64,000 nucleotides of DNA from an uncultured Curtobacterium sp. (GCA_913778205.1 CAJYUW010000047.1:17999-81998), one strand, 5' to 3'; counted from the stretch's first letter, positions 34,232 to 45,147 are shown. The notes: generated from the letters alone by a model not told the origin. Made by a program: numbers and translations.

Positions 34232-35006
34232 TCAGTGACCGTGTGCGAGCGCCGGGATCTGCGTCGCCAACTTGCCTCCGGACACGTCGAGCAGCGTCCC
34301 CGTGATGTACCCGGCCGCATCGCTCGCCACGAAGACGAGCAGGTCCGCCACGTCATCGGCCGTCTCCCAACGTCGTAGCGACAGGGTGTCGAGCAGGCGT
34401 CCCTGTGCCTCCGGAGGCATCGTCGCGAACCCGTTCATCGCCGTCGGGACCATGCCCGGCGCGTACGCGTTCACCGTGATGTCCCACGGCCCCAGCTCGG
34501 ACGCGAGGACCCGTGTCAACGCCACGACGGCGGCCTTCGACGCGGCGTAGGCGGCGCTGCCGACGCTCGGGACGATCGCCGCGAACGACGCCGCGTTGAT
34601 GATCCGTCCACGTCCGGTCGCCTGCATCACCGGAGCCACGGCCTGGCTCATGAGGAACGTGCCGCCGAGGTTGACGTCCATGCAGCGGCGCCACTCCTCC
34701 CACCCGAGGTCGGCGACCGAGCCGGTCACGTTGATCCCCGCGTTGTTCACGAGGACGTCGATCGTGCCGTGCCGTGAGACGACCTCGTCCACGGCTGCGT
34801 GGACGGAGTCCGGGTCTGCCACGTCGCAGCGCACCTGGTCGATCAGCTCCGTGGTGCCGTCGGCGCCGGGGCGGTCGTCGAACGCCAGGTCCAGCGCGAC
34901 GACACGACACCCCTCGGCGCGGAAGCGTGACGCGATCGTGGCGCCGATGCCGCGCGCGGCTCCTGTCACGGCGACCACGCGGTCGGTCAGGTCGAGGTGC
35001 ATCATC
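34232..35006 (-). CDS. Short-chain dehydrogenase/reductase
   Basis: A classical SDR of 257 residues with AVTGAARGIGATIASRFRAE (Rossmann), NNAG, Ser-Tyr-Lys in NAASFAAIVPSVGSAAYAASK, and a C-terminal GTLLDVSGGK. Two adjacent ATGs (35006, 35003) follow a GGGAG site; the second has the better spacing. Converges on hddC with a 11-bp gap and is divergent from another SDR. It may oxidise or reduce a sugar or its precursor in the island, but no substrate can be read. Confidence 0.85.
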
Positions 35007-35047
35007 GCTCCCGTCGTCGGCGCGGCCCGGAGAGGCCCTGCAGCATC

Positions 35048-35062
35048 GGGCATACTATGCCC
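35048..35062. promoter_or_regulatory. 15-bp palindrome over the -10 region of the divergent SDR
   Basis: GGGCATA and TATGCCC flank a single C. TACTAT inside it is the apparent -10 of the plus-strand SDR gene, ending seven bases before its ATG. A repressor bound here would block that promoter and could affect the divergent SDR too. Confidence 0.45.
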
Positions 35063-35065
35063 CGC

Positions 35066-35788
35066 ATGGACGACGGGCGCGTGCTCTGGGTCACCGGTGG
35101 CGGCAGTGGCATGGGGGCGGCGAGCGCCAGGGCCGCTGCCCGCGACGGCTGGACAGTCGTGCTCAGCGGTCGTCGGCCCGACAAGCTCGCCGCCGTCGCT
35201 GCTGCGGTCCGTGACGAGGGCGGGTCAGCGGATGTCCTGGGCCTCGATGTGCGTGACTCCGCAGCGGTCGCTGACGCCAGCAAGACCCTCATCGCACGAC
35301 ACGGCCGGCTCGACGGACTCCTCCTGGCCGCCGGGTTGAACAGCCCCGCGCGTCGTTGGGACGACCAGTCGGTGTCGGGTTTCCGGGCCGTGGTGGACAC
35401 CAACCTCGTTGCCGCTGTCGCGGTCATCGACGCGGCCCTCCCGTCGCTGCGCCGGTCGGGCGGCGTCGTCGTCGTCGTTTCCTCGTACGCGGGGTGGTCG
35501 TTCCAGCCGGGGGCGGGAGTCGCCTACTCGGCGTCGAAGACCGCGCTCGGCTCCGTCGTCCGGACGCTCAACCAGCAGGAGGCCGAGCGGGGCGTCCGCG
35601 CGACCCATCTGTGTCCCGGCGACGTCGCCACCGACTTCCTGGACCAGCGCCCCACGGTGCCGGATGCTGCTGCTCGTGCGGTCATGCTCCAGCCGGAGGA
35701 CATCGGCCGCGCGGTCTCCTTCGTCCTCGCGGCCCCTCCGTCGATGCGTGTCGACGAACTCGTGCTCAGCCCGGTCTCCCAACTCTGA
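35066..35788 (+). CDS. Short-chain dehydrogenase/reductase
   Basis: A 240-residue SDR: WVTGGGSGMGAASARAAARD at the N-terminus, AAG in place of NNAG, Ser in VVSSYAGW and YSASK for the catalytic Tyr/Lys. ATG 35066 is chosen over ATG 35057 because TACTAT ends seven bases upstream (leaderless pattern). Closest general type is 3-oxoacyl-reductase/sugar-dehydrogenase-like; substrate unknown. It sits back to back with the other SDR in the glycan island. Confidence 0.82.
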   Translation: MDDGRVLWVTGGGSGMGAASARAAARDGWTVVLSGRRPDKLAAVAAAVRDEGGSADVLGLDVRDSAAVADASKTLIARHGRLDGLLLAAGLNSPARRWDDQSVSGFRAVVDTNLVAAVAVIDAALPSLRRSGGVVVVVSSYAGWSFQPGAGVAYSASKTALGSVVRTLNQQEAERGVRATHLCPGDVATDFLDQRPTVPDAAARAVMLQPEDIGRAVSFVLAAPPSMRVDELVLSPVSQL

Positions 35789-35934
35789 TCTCAGACCGCT
35801 TGGTCGAAGATCGCGGTCGCGCCTCGTCCCCCGACGACCAGCTCCGCCCAGGTCGTGGTGCGGCGCCTGTGCGCGGTGTGGCCATGTCGCGCTGTCGGCC
35901 TGGCATCGCGGACGGGCGCAGGGGGCCGACGGCG

Positions 35935-36897
35935 TCAGCGAACCACGCGCCAGCTCTCCCTGCAGCGCCCGAAGTAGTCGCGCTGCACGCTTTCGAGTGA
36001 GGGCCCGGCACCGTCGATGACGGCTTCGATCGCTCGTTCGTAGTCGGAGGGGTCCCCGCCCGACGCGACGAGACCGGGGTGCCCGGCGCCGAACAGTCCG
36101 CGGAGGAAGTCGGTGTCCTCGCCGACCGTCGGTGTCGCCATCTCGACGGCTCGGAGGGACACTCCGGACTGGAAGTACTGCCGGTACGTGAGGAGATGCA
36201 CCCACGAACGGCCCAGGAGGTCCTCGAGCTCGTGCTCTGCGACGAACCGGTTCTCGACGGTCCACCCCGCGATGTCCGGCCAGCCCCTGCCGACGATCCT
36301 CGTGTCCCACCCCCGCGCCCGGAGTCGTGGACCGAGCGCGGCGAGCAGTTCCACGTTCCGTGCCGGCTTGTACTGACCGGCGACGAGGATCGACGGACGG
36401 GCCGTCTTGACGACCGGTCGCTGCGTGCCGAGCATCGGGTGGAGGACGTTCTCGATCCTGTGGTGCGGGAGTGCCTGGCGGGCGATCGCATGAGCGTGGT
36501 CGTTGGAGACGAGGACGGTCGGGCGGTGCTCGGCGGGGGCGGCAGCGGCCCAGCGTCGAGCGGGCTCGGAGTGCCCGTACTGACGACGCAGCGGGGCCGG
36601 GTCGTGCAGCATGACGTACCGAGGTCCGTTCGGCGACGACCAGAGCCGGGTCTCGAGGAGCCCGAGGCTCGGCCAGGCCTGGAGGACCGGGCGTCGCTCA
36701 GCGCGCTGGCTCCGGAGGTTGTGGACGGCGTTCGCGAGCATCCGCGCCTTGCCGAGTGCCCCCGGGAAGCCCTCGACCGGTCGGGACCACGGAGCCTGGC
36801 TGGCCGAGCCGCCGCCGCTCGCGAAGACGTCGTGAAGCTGCCGCTGGTAGTGGTGCTGGACGACCGGGATCGGGTCCGAGAACAGGAGGTCGATCAT
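35935..36897 (-). CDS. Glycosyltransferase (GT4-like)
   Basis: A 320-residue protein with the C-terminal half of a GT-B glycosyltransferase: SILVAGQYKPARNVELLAAL (start of the second Rossmann domain), RIVGRGWPDI, and YFQSGVSLRAVEMATPTVGE for the donor-binding region. The N-terminal acceptor domain is short (LQAWPSLGLLETRLW). ATG 36897 overlaps the dehydratase-like gene by 4 bp (ATGA), tying the two into a minus-strand pair. Presumably transfers a sugar in surface-glycan assembly; donor and acceptor unknown. Confidence 0.7.
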   Translation of the reverse strand: MIDLLFSDPIPVVQHHYQRQLHDVFASGGGSASQAPWSRPVEGFPGALGKARMLANAVHNLRSQRAERRPVLQAWPSLGLLETRLWSSPNGPRYVMLHDPAPLRRQYGHSEPARRWAAAAPAEHRPTVLVSNDHAHAIARQALPHHRIENVLHPMLGTQRPVVKTARPSILVAGQYKPARNVELLAALGPRLRARGWDTRIVGRGWPDIAGWTVENRFVAEHELEDLLGRSWVHLLTYRQYFQSGVSLRAVEMATPTVGEDTDFLRGLFGAGHPGLVASGGDPSDYERAIEAVIDGAGPSLESVQRDYFGRCRESWRVVR

Positions 36898-37862
36898 CGC
36901 ACCCCCCGCGCGTACTGGGCCTGCTCGAAGGCGAGCACATCGGCGACCGTCGTCTCGAGACCGATCTCCGGTCGCCACGTGGTGTGGGAGCGGAGCTTCG
37001 ATGTGTCGCCGAAGATGATCGCCTCGTCCGACGGCCGGAGCAGGGTGGGGTCGACCTCCGTCGGCAGACGCCGTCCGACCGCGTCGAAGTACATCTCCAA
37101 CACCTCGGAGATGCGGAACGCGCGATCCGCGCAGATGTTGTAGACGTCGCCGGGACGTCCGCTCCGCGCGAGTTCGCGGAGCGCCCGGACCATGTCGCGG
37201 ACGTCGATGATGGCGCGCTGGGTCTCGAGGTTGCCGTGGCGGACGGGCGTCCCCTCGTGCAGTGCTCGGACGACGGCACGGCCGAAGTCCGACACGACGT
37301 CGTCGCGCTTGCGAGGACCCGTGCAGTTGAAGATCCGTGCTCGGACTGCCCGGATGCCGTGGTTCGCGTGGTACTGGTGCGCGAGGAGGTCCTGACTGAC
37401 CTTGCTGACGCCGTAGGGGTGCAGCGGGAGCAACGGTGTGTCCTCCGTCACCGGGACGTTCTCGGGCGTGAGACTCGCCCCGTACTCCGCCGAGGAGCAT
37501 GCCACGACGACGACGGGGTCGTACGCGGGATCGACCCGGCGGACGTCGAGGACCGCCTCGAAGACGTTGATCGTGCCCTCGGCGTTGACGCGCATGGTGG
37601 TCCACGGGTCCGTCCAGGAAACGGTCGGCAGGCTCTGCGCGGCGAGGTGGTGGATGACGGTGGGCCGGTGCGCGGCCACGGCGTCGCGCACGGCGTCGCG
37701 ATCGAGCACGTCGAGATCGCGGAACCGGACGGCTCGGTCGACGGTCGTGAGGTCGATCGTCGGGAGAAACGAGGTCGCGACGACGTCCTCCCCGTCGTCC
37801 AGGAGGAGTTCGGCGAGGTGCGACCCCATCATGCCGCCTGCTCCGGTGATCAACACGGTCAT
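36894..37862 (-). CDS. NAD-dependent epimerase/dehydratase, GDP-mannose 4,6-dehydratase / GDP-4-keto-6-deoxymannose reductase type
   Basis: A 322-residue extended SDR: VLITGAGGMMGSHLAELLLD, HHLAAQSLPTVSWTDP, CSSAEYG, HPYGVSKVSQDL (Tyr/Lys), RIFNCTGPRKRDD and RAIIDVRDMVRAL. This pattern matches the GMD/RMD group acting on GDP-sugars. The SSAEYG spacing looks more like the reductase (Rmd) side, so dehydratase versus reductase is open. With a GDP-heptose pathway next door, a 6-deoxyheptose product is possible (inference). ATG 37862 with GGAG six bases upstream. Confidence 0.8.
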   Translation of the reverse strand: MTVLITGAGGMMGSHLAELLLDDGEDVVATSFLPTIDLTTVDRAVRFRDLDVLDRDAVRDAVAAHRPTVIHHLAAQSLPTVSWTDPWTTMRVNAEGTINVFEAVLDVRRVDPAYDPVVVVACSSAEYGASLTPENVPVTEDTPLLPLHPYGVSKVSQDLLAHQYHANHGIRAVRARIFNCTGPRKRDDVVSDFGRAVVRALHEGTPVRHGNLETQRAIIDVRDMVRALRELARSGRPGDVYNICADRAFRISEVLEMYFDAVGRRLPTEVDPTLLRPSDEAIIFGDTSKLRSHTTWRPEIGLETTVADVLAFEQAQYARGVR

Positions 37863-37933
37863 AGCTGCTCCTTCGTTCCGGTCCAGTGTATTGTATATCA
37901 GTAGATATGTCATCGTCGGTGTCAGGAGTGAGC
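37863..37933. promoter_or_regulatory. AT-rich divergent promoter region
   Basis: A short low-GC patch (TGTATTGTATATCAGTAGATATG) stands out between the divergent epimerase-type and glycosyltransferase genes, written here in two parts: TGTATTGTATATC and AGTAGATATG. ATATC and GATAT form a small dyad around AGTA. Likely -10 elements for both directions lie in it, but hexamers cannot be assigned with confidence. Confidence 0.45.
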
Positions 37934-39082
37934 ATGGTCGTCAGAGGTTCCCGTTCGAGCGCCACCGTGGTGTCGAGCATGCGGATCGTCCCGGAGCTCC
38001 GGGCGGCCCACATCGCTCGGCACCGACTCGGGACGCCGGCCGAACTGCTCTACCTCGACACGAACTACGACCTCGAGGGAACGCCGCTCGCGGAGGGCAT
38101 CCATCGCGTCACGCTGGCGAGCGCACTGTGGCGGTTCCTCCGCACGGACGCCACGACGCTCGAGGTCCCCGAGCCCTACTGGATGCGGTTCTGGCCGAAG
38201 CACGTCGCCCTCGTCCTCGGCTTCCGGGCAGCGGCGACGATCCGACGCCGCCCGCACCGCGTCGTCACCTACGCCATGGAGAACAACGACCTCGCGACAC
38301 TCGTCGGCGGGCGCCGTCGGGTGCCGTCCTGGGCGGTCCGGGCCGTTGCGCTCCTCATCGGCGGTGTCGCGCGACTGACCCTCGACCGGATCTGCTTCGC
38401 GAGTGACGCTGCTCGGATCGCGTACGGACGGCTCCCGTTCCTGTCGGCGATCGCCCAGCGCACCACGCTCGAACTCCCCAGGGCACGAGACGTGTCGATG
38501 CCCGCCGAGCCGCTCTCGTGCGTGTTCCTCGGGGTGCTCGAGGAGCGGAAGGGGCTCCCGTGGCTGACCGCCGCGTGGGCCGCCGTCGAGGAGCGACTGC
38601 CGGGGGCCCGGCTCACGATCGTCGGCCCCGGTCCGCTGCAGACCGACCTCGAAGCGTGGGCGGCGGTTCGTCCGGACACCCGGAAGGTCCTCGGGCGGCT
38701 GTCGCACGACGACGCCGGCGCCGTGCTCGCAGGGAACTCCGTGCTGGTGGCCCCGTCGATGCCGGACGGACGGTGGATCGAGCAGATCGGCCTCCCGATC
38801 AAGGAGGCGCTCGCCGCCGGCCTCACCGTGGTCACGACCGATCAGACCGGTCTGGCGGCCTGGCTCCGCGCGCACGGGCACGAGGTCGTGGACGCTGACC
38901 CCGCCGGGCTCGCAGATCGCCTCGCAGCAGCGATCGTCCGGGCGCTTCGCGGTCCACTCGATCGGGACGAGGTCCGCGCTGCCCTCCCGGATCGTGACGG
39001 CCGACTCGACGCTGACGCGTGGCTGCACGAACCCGTGCGCGGAACGTCGTCCGCCGCCGGTGGTCCCGGCGTCGACGGGTAG
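37934..39082 (+). CDS. Glycosyltransferase family 4 protein
   Basis: A 382-residue GT-B glycosyltransferase. The C-terminal donor domain is clear: FLGVLEERKGLPWLTAAW, ARLTIVGPGPLQTDLEAW, RLSHDDAGAVLAGNSVLVAP, EQIGLPIKEALAAGLTVVTT. ATG 37934 is chosen because AGGAG lies six bases upstream; earlier in-frame ATGs fall in the promoter patch. A short hydrophobic helix (VRAVALLIGGVARLTL) may associate with the membrane. Role in the island's polysaccharide inferred. Confidence 0.82.
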   Translation: MVVRGSRSSATVVSSMRIVPELRAAHIARHRLGTPAELLYLDTNYDLEGTPLAEGIHRVTLASALWRFLRTDATTLEVPEPYWMRFWPKHVALVLGFRAAATIRRRPHRVVTYAMENNDLATLVGGRRRVPSWAVRAVALLIGGVARLTLDRICFASDAARIAYGRLPFLSAIAQRTTLELPRARDVSMPAEPLSCVFLGVLEERKGLPWLTAAWAAVEERLPGARLTIVGPGPLQTDLEAWAAVRPDTRKVLGRLSHDDAGAVLAGNSVLVAPSMPDGRWIEQIGLPIKEALAAGLTVVTTDQTGLAAWLRAHGHEVVDADPAGLADRLAAAIVRALRGPLDRDEVRAALPDRDGRLDADAWLHEPVRGTSSAAGGPGVDG

Positions 39083-39142
39083 GGTCGACCCGCGGCCGGA
39101 CCTCGACCGCCCTGATCGCGGTTCGTGTTCGAAGGAGAGCAC

Positions 39143-40012
39143 ATGTCGTTCGCCGACCTCGTCCCCGACCCCAGCGCGCTCGAGCGCATCGCAACGGGGA
39201 GCACCTGGGCAGAAGGACCCTGCTGGGTGCCCGCGTCCCGGACCCTCCGCTGGTCGGACATCCCGGGCAACCGCATCCTGCAGTGGCACGCCGAGACCGG
39301 CGTCGTCGACGCCTACGCCGAGGGGGTCGAGTTCACCAACGGACGCGTGCTCGACCGCGACGGGTCGATCGTCCAGTGCTCGCACGGGCTCCGGCGGGTC
39401 GAGCGCGACCGGGGCGGCGAGGTCACCGTCATCGTCGACCGGTGGGCCGGGGGTCGTCTGAACTCCCCGAACGACGTCGTGGTCGCCTCCGACGGCGCGG
39501 TGTGGTTCACGGACCCCGCGTACGGCATCACCCAGCCCCGAGAGGGCCACCCGGGCGTCCGCGAGTACGGCGACCACTGGGTCTTCCGCTGCGGCCCCGA
39601 CGGCTCCGACCTGCGGCCGGCCGTGACCGACGTCGACGAGCCGAACGGCCTCGCGTTCTCGCCCGACGAGCGGGTGCTCTACGTCGCCAGCTCGTCCGGG
39701 GCGCTGCCGGTCATCCGGGCGTACGACGTGGACGGGGCCCGGGTCAAGAACGGCCGTGAGTTCGCCCGGCTCGGGACCGACGAGGGGATCCCCGACGGCA
39801 TCCGTGTGGACGCGCACGGCAACGTGTGGTCGTCCTCGCACCGCGGTGTCGTCGTGTTCGACGCGGACGGCGACCGACTCGGGACGATACCGGTGCCCGA
39901 GGTCGTGTCCAACCTGTGCTTCGGCGGCGACGACGGGAGCGACCTGTTCCTCACCGCCACGACCTCGGTCTACCGGGTGCGCACGAGCACGAGGGACGCC
40001 GTCGTGCGGTGA
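39143..40012 (+). CDS. SMP-30/gluconolactonase-like beta-propeller protein
   Basis: A 289-residue SMP-30/gluconolaconase/LRE-family hydrolase. Metal ligands fit the family: Glu in STWAEGPCWVP, Asn in LNSPNDVVVASDG, Asn in DEPNGLAFSPD and Asp in GIPDGIRVDAHGN. ATG 39143 with AGGAG seven bases upstream. It lies between two glycosyltransferases on the same strand. A lactone of an aldonic acid is the family substrate; the real one here is unknown. Confidence 0.87.
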   Translation: MSFADLVPDPSALERIATGSTWAEGPCWVPASRTLRWSDIPGNRILQWHAETGVVDAYAEGVEFTNGRVLDRDGSIVQCSHGLRRVERDRGGEVTVIVDRWAGGRLNSPNDVVVASDGAVWFTDPAYGITQPREGHPGVREYGDHWVFRCGPDGSDLRPAVTDVDEPNGLAFSPDERVLYVASSSGALPVIRAYDVDGARVKNGREFARLGTDEGIPDGIRVDAHGNVWSSSHRGVVVFDADGDRLGTIPVPEVVSNLCFGGDDGSDLFLTATTSVYRVRTSTRDAVVR

Positions 40013-40039
40013 TGCCGCCTTTCCCCGACTGAAACTCTT

Positions 40040-40058
40040 GTGTAGAATATCATTACAC
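40040..40058. promoter_or_regulatory. AT-rich dyad/promoter before the second glycosyltransferase
   Basis: GTGTA and TACAC flank GAATATCAT. The patch is sharply AT-rich for this genome and contains TAGAAT and TATCAT as -10 candidates, 26 bp before the GTG at 40084. It may be promoter, operator or both. Confidence 0.4.
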
Positions 40059-40083
40059 TTGTCAGTCGAACGAGGGAGCACCC

Positions 40084-41226
40084 GTGTCGAAGCACGTGGT
40101 CATCATCGGTACGCGGGGGTACCCGTCCTACTACGGCGGGTTCGAGACCGCGGTCCGGCGACTGGCGCCGGCGCTCGCCGACGCCGGGTGGGACGTCACC
40201 GTGTACGGACGCCCCGGGCAGGAGCGCGGGGACGACCCGACGCTCGATCCGCGCATCGTCCGCCGGGCCACCAGGGGGCTCGAGTCCCGTTCGCTGTCCA
40301 CGCTGACCTTCGGGTTGACGGCGGTCCTCGACGCGATCCGTCGCCGTCCGGACGTCGCCCTCGTCATGAACTGCGCGAACGGGTACTGGTTGCCGTTGCT
40401 CCGGCTCGCCGGCATCCCGACCGTGGTGAACGTCGACGGCATCGAGTGGGAGCGCGCCAAGTGGGGACGATCCGCCAGGGCGGTCTTCAAGACGGGTGCA
40501 CGGTTGACCGCCTGGAGCGCCGACCGTCTCGTGTTCGACGCCGATGCCATCGGGGCGTACTGGCGCCGAGTGTTCCGACGCGACGGGGTCGTGATCCCCT
40601 ACGGCGGGACCGAGGCCTCTGCACTGCCGCTCCACCCCGAGGACGCACGCCTCGCCGATGCACCCTACGCGCTCCTCGTCGCTCGGTTCGTCCCCGAGAA
40701 CACGGTGCCCGAGTTCCTCGCCGCCGCCGAGCGGATCGCCGAGCGCCACCCCGTCGTCATCGTCGGCTCCACCGGGTACGGCGGCGAGCTCGACCAGCAC
40801 GCCCGGCTGCTCGCCGACGCGAACACGAACGTGCGCTGGCTCGGTCACGTCGCCGACGATGAGCGTCTCTTCGCGCTGTGGCAGCACGCAGGCGCCTACT
40901 TCCACGGGCACAGCGTCGGCGGGACCAACCCCGCCCTCGTCCAGGCGATGCACCTCGGAGCCCCCACGGTCGCGCGCGACACCGTGTACAACCGCGAGGT
41001 GCTCGCGGGCACCGGGGCAGCGTTCGTCGAGCCGGACCCCGTTGCGATCGCCGACGCGGTGCTCGCGCTGTTGGCGGACCGGACCGAACAGGAGCGCCTC
41101 GGACGTGTCGTCCGCGAGCGAGCGCGTGACCACTACACCTGGCGCGGGGTGTGCGCCGCGTACGAGCGTGCCCTCGCCGAGCAGGTCGGCGCCGCGGACC
41201 GGCAGGAGCGCACTGCCGTATCCTGA
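40084..41226 (+). CDS. Glycosyltransferase, DUF1972/rhamnosyltransferase-like
   Basis: A 380-residue GT-B enzyme. The N-terminus IIGTRGYPSYYGGFETAVRR is characteristic of DUF1972-type glycosyltransferases, which include rhamnosyltransferases. Donor-domain features: YALLVARFVPENTVPEFLAA, VIVGSTGYGGELD, FHGHSVGGTNPALVQAM (Glu-like position occupied by NPALVQAM). GTG 40084 with GAGGGAG six bases upstream. Last gene of the glycan island on the plus strand. Confidence 0.83.
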   Translation: MSKHVVIIGTRGYPSYYGGFETAVRRLAPALADAGWDVTVYGRPGQERGDDPTLDPRIVRRATRGLESRSLSTLTFGLTAVLDAIRRRPDVALVMNCANGYWLPLLRLAGIPTVVNVDGIEWERAKWGRSARAVFKTGARLTAWSADRLVFDADAIGAYWRRVFRRDGVVIPYGGTEASALPLHPEDARLADAPYALLVARFVPENTVPEFLAAAERIAERHPVVIVGSTGYGGELDQHARLLADANTNVRWLGHVADDERLFALWQHAGAYFHGHSVGGTNPALVQAMHLGAPTVARDTVYNREVLAGTGAAFVEPDPVAIADAVLALLADRTEQERLGRVVRERARDHYTWRGVCAAYERALAEQVGAADRQERTAVS

Positions 41227-41233
41227 CCCGGCC

Positions 41234-43376
<2,143 letters not shown>

Positions 43377-43398
43377 TCGCCGCGCACCCGCGTCACTC

Positions 43399-43428
43399 GG
43401 AGCCCCTCGACACCGGTCGGGGGGCTCC
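43399..43428 (+). terminator. Hairpin terminator after the Rpf gene
   Basis: GGAGCCCC (43399-43406) pairs with GGGGCTCC (43421-43428); inside, CGAC and GTCG extend the stem around ACCG. It begins 22 bp after the stop. No U-tract. Confidence 0.6.
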
Positions 43429-43455
43429 GTCGTACGCCCGGTGCGCGCACGCTGG

Positions 43456-43543
43456 AGCGCCCGGTGCCCGCGAGGCGGTGCGCCCGGTGCCCGCGAGGCG
43501 GATCGCCCGGTGCCCGCGAGGCGGATCGCCCGGCGCTCGCACG
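43456..43543. repeat. 23-bp tandem repeat array
   Basis: Three full copies and a partial fourth of CGCCCGGTGCCCGCGAGGCGG plus two bases start at 43456, 43479, 43502 and 43525, with one or two differences between copies. The array lies in the convergent gap between the Rpf and LCP genes. Confidence 0.75.
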
Positions 43544-43558
43544 TGGGGGCACCCGTCG

Positions 43559-44602
43559 TCACTGCGGGTTCGCCTCGAGCCAGGTCGCGACGTCGTCGGA
43601 GCGGAGCGCCTGGCTCAGGGACTGCACGGCGAGGGTGTTCACGGCGACGTAGGACTGCCCGTCCGACGAGGTGCCACCCCCGGCGGTCGGCATGGTGAAG
43701 GTCACGAGGTCCGACGGCCGGAGGCCCCGCAGCGACCAGCCGAGTTCGACGAGCGTGCCGAAGTCGAGCCCGGGGTCGACCGACAGGTACTCGCTCGTGG
43801 CCGTCACGAAGTCCTGGATCCGGCCGGGGTTCGTGATCGTTCCCCGCGAGAGCACGCCGTCGACGATCCCGCGCATGAACGCCTGCTGGTTGCGGACGCG
43901 CGTGTGGTCCGCGTCTGCGAACGCGGAGCGCTCCCGCACGAAGGCGAGCGCGGCGTCGCCGTCGAGCTGGTTCGCCCCGGCCGAGAACGCGTGCCCGCGG
44001 GCGGTGAACGCCGAGGGTGACTGGACGGTGACGCCGCCGAGTGCCTCGGTCATGCCCGCGAAGCCCGCGAAGTCGATCTCGGCGACGTGGTCGATGCGGC
44101 TGTCGAGCAGCTGTTCGACGGTCTGCACGACGAGCGGTACCCCGCCCCAGCTGTAGGCCGCGTTGATCTTGGCCGTCCCGTGGCCCGGGACGTCCACCCA
44201 CGAGTCGCGCATGATCGACATCAGGTAGGCCCCGCGGCGATCGGCGGGGACGTGCAGGAGCATCAGGGTGTCGGAGCGGCCGCCGGCTGCGCGGTCCCCG
44301 TCGGGGTCGAGTCCCGAGCGTGAGTCCGAGCCGATCAGGAGGACGTTCAGTGCGCCGTCGGTGGGGACCGGACGTGCTCCGCTCGGGAACGCGTCCTCGA
44401 TCGTCGTCGCCTTCGTGTCGAAGGAGCGGGCGAGGCCGCCGACGAAGATGCTCGCGGCCACGGCGACGACCGCGGCGATCCCCACGAGCGAGCCGAGCGT
44501 CGCGACGAGCGCGACGAGGAACGGACGGTTCCTCCGGCGACGACGGACGGTCGCGTGGGCGACGGGTCGGGCGGCTGCTCGGGCGGCACGGCGTTCTGAC
44601 AC
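43559..44602 (-). CDS. LytR-CpsA-Psr (LCP) family cell-wall ligase
   Basis: A 347-residue membrane-anchored LCP enzyme that attaches glycopolymers to peptidoglycan. An Arg-rich cytoplasmic N-terminus, one transmembrane helix (FLVALVATLGSLVGIAAVVA), then the extracellular LCP domain: NVLLIGSDSRSG, GRSDTLMLLHVPADRRGAYL, MSIMRDSWVDVPGHGTAKIN (catalytic Arg region), and FVRERSAFADADHTRVRNQQ. GTG 44602 with GGAG six to seven bases upstream. It could load the island's polysaccharide onto the wall (inference from proximity). Confidence 0.9.
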   Translation of the reverse strand: MSERRAARAAARPVAHATVRRRRRNRPFLVALVATLGSLVGIAAVVAVAASIFVGGLARSFDTKATTIEDAFPSGARPVPTDGALNVLLIGSDSRSGLDPDGDRAAGGRSDTLMLLHVPADRRGAYLMSIMRDSWVDVPGHGTAKINAAYSWGGVPLVVQTVEQLLDSRIDHVAEIDFAGFAGMTEALGGVTVQSPSAFTARGHAFSAGANQLDGDAALAFVRERSAFADADHTRVRNQQAFMRGIVDGVLSRGTITNPGRIQDFVTATSEYLSVDPGLDFGTLVELGWSLRGLRPSDLVTFTMPTAGGGTSSDGQSYVAVNTLAVQSLSQALRSDDVATWLEANPQ

Positions 44603-44671
44603 GCGGACTCCTCGGCTCGGGGTCGGCTCTGATGCCGACGACCCAGCGTACCGCATGAAGTATTTCAGATG

Positions 44672-45076
44672 CTAGGGAATCCGCTTCCCGACGATCGCGA
44701 CGAGTGCCTCACGGAGCCGTTCGTCCTCCGGCAGCACCTCGCGCTCGATGTGCTTCGCGGTGTCCCACGCAGCGCGTCCGGCGTCGGTCACCGTGACGAC
44801 CCGACGCCGACGGTCGTCGGGGTGCGGGCTGCGCTCGACGAGCCCGTCCCGCTCGAGGCGCTCGAGGGTTCGCGACATCGTCTGCGGCTGCACCCGTGCG
44901 GCTCGTGCGACCGTGTCCGCGCCGGTCGGCCCGGTCCGGATGAGGATGTCGATCGCGATGAGGCCGGCGTGCGGCAGTCCGATCTCGCGGAGTCGCTCGT
45001 CCCAGTCGCGCTCGACGCGTCGGGCGGCGGCTGCCAGCAGTCGGCCGAGGGGCCAGGCTGCGGCGTGTTCCTCCAT
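44672..45076 (-). CDS. MarR-family transcriptional regulator
   Basis: A 134-residue winged-helix repressor. Recognition helix VARAARVQPQTMSRTLERLE, wing DGLVERSPHPDDRRRRVVTV. ATG 45076. Divergent from the MMPL transporter across a 71-bp gap containing a perfect 12-bp palindrome, so control of the transporter and itself is likely. Confidence 0.88.
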   Translation of the reverse strand: MEEHAAAWPLGRLLAAAARRVERDWDERLREIGLPHAGLIAIDILIRTGPTGADTVARAARVQPQTMSRTLERLERDGLVERSPHPDDRRRRVVTVTDAGRAAWDTAKHIEREVLPEDERLREALVAIVGKRIP

Positions 45077-45113
45077 GTCGACAGTCTACGGAGCGGACCT
45101 CCGATCGACATGA

Positions 45114-45125
45114 TCAGCATGCTGA
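45114..45125. promoter_or_regulatory. 12-bp palindrome, MarR operator candidate
   Basis: TCAGCATGCTGA, perfect dyad, lies between the divergent marR and MMPL genes and immediately upstream of the MMPL -10 hexamer TACGCT (45135-45140). Confidence 0.55.
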
Positions 45126-45147
45126 CGATTCGGGTACGCTCGGTCGC

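Noticed and set aside
35789..35860. Coding-like minus-strand stretch (WAELVVGGRGATAIFDQAV then stop)
   Set aside because: About 25 plausible codons but no start codon or family match; may be a gene remnant, too short to call.
43456..43543. CRISPR array
   Set aside because: The 23-bp units are directly adjacent with no spacers and no cas genes are present.
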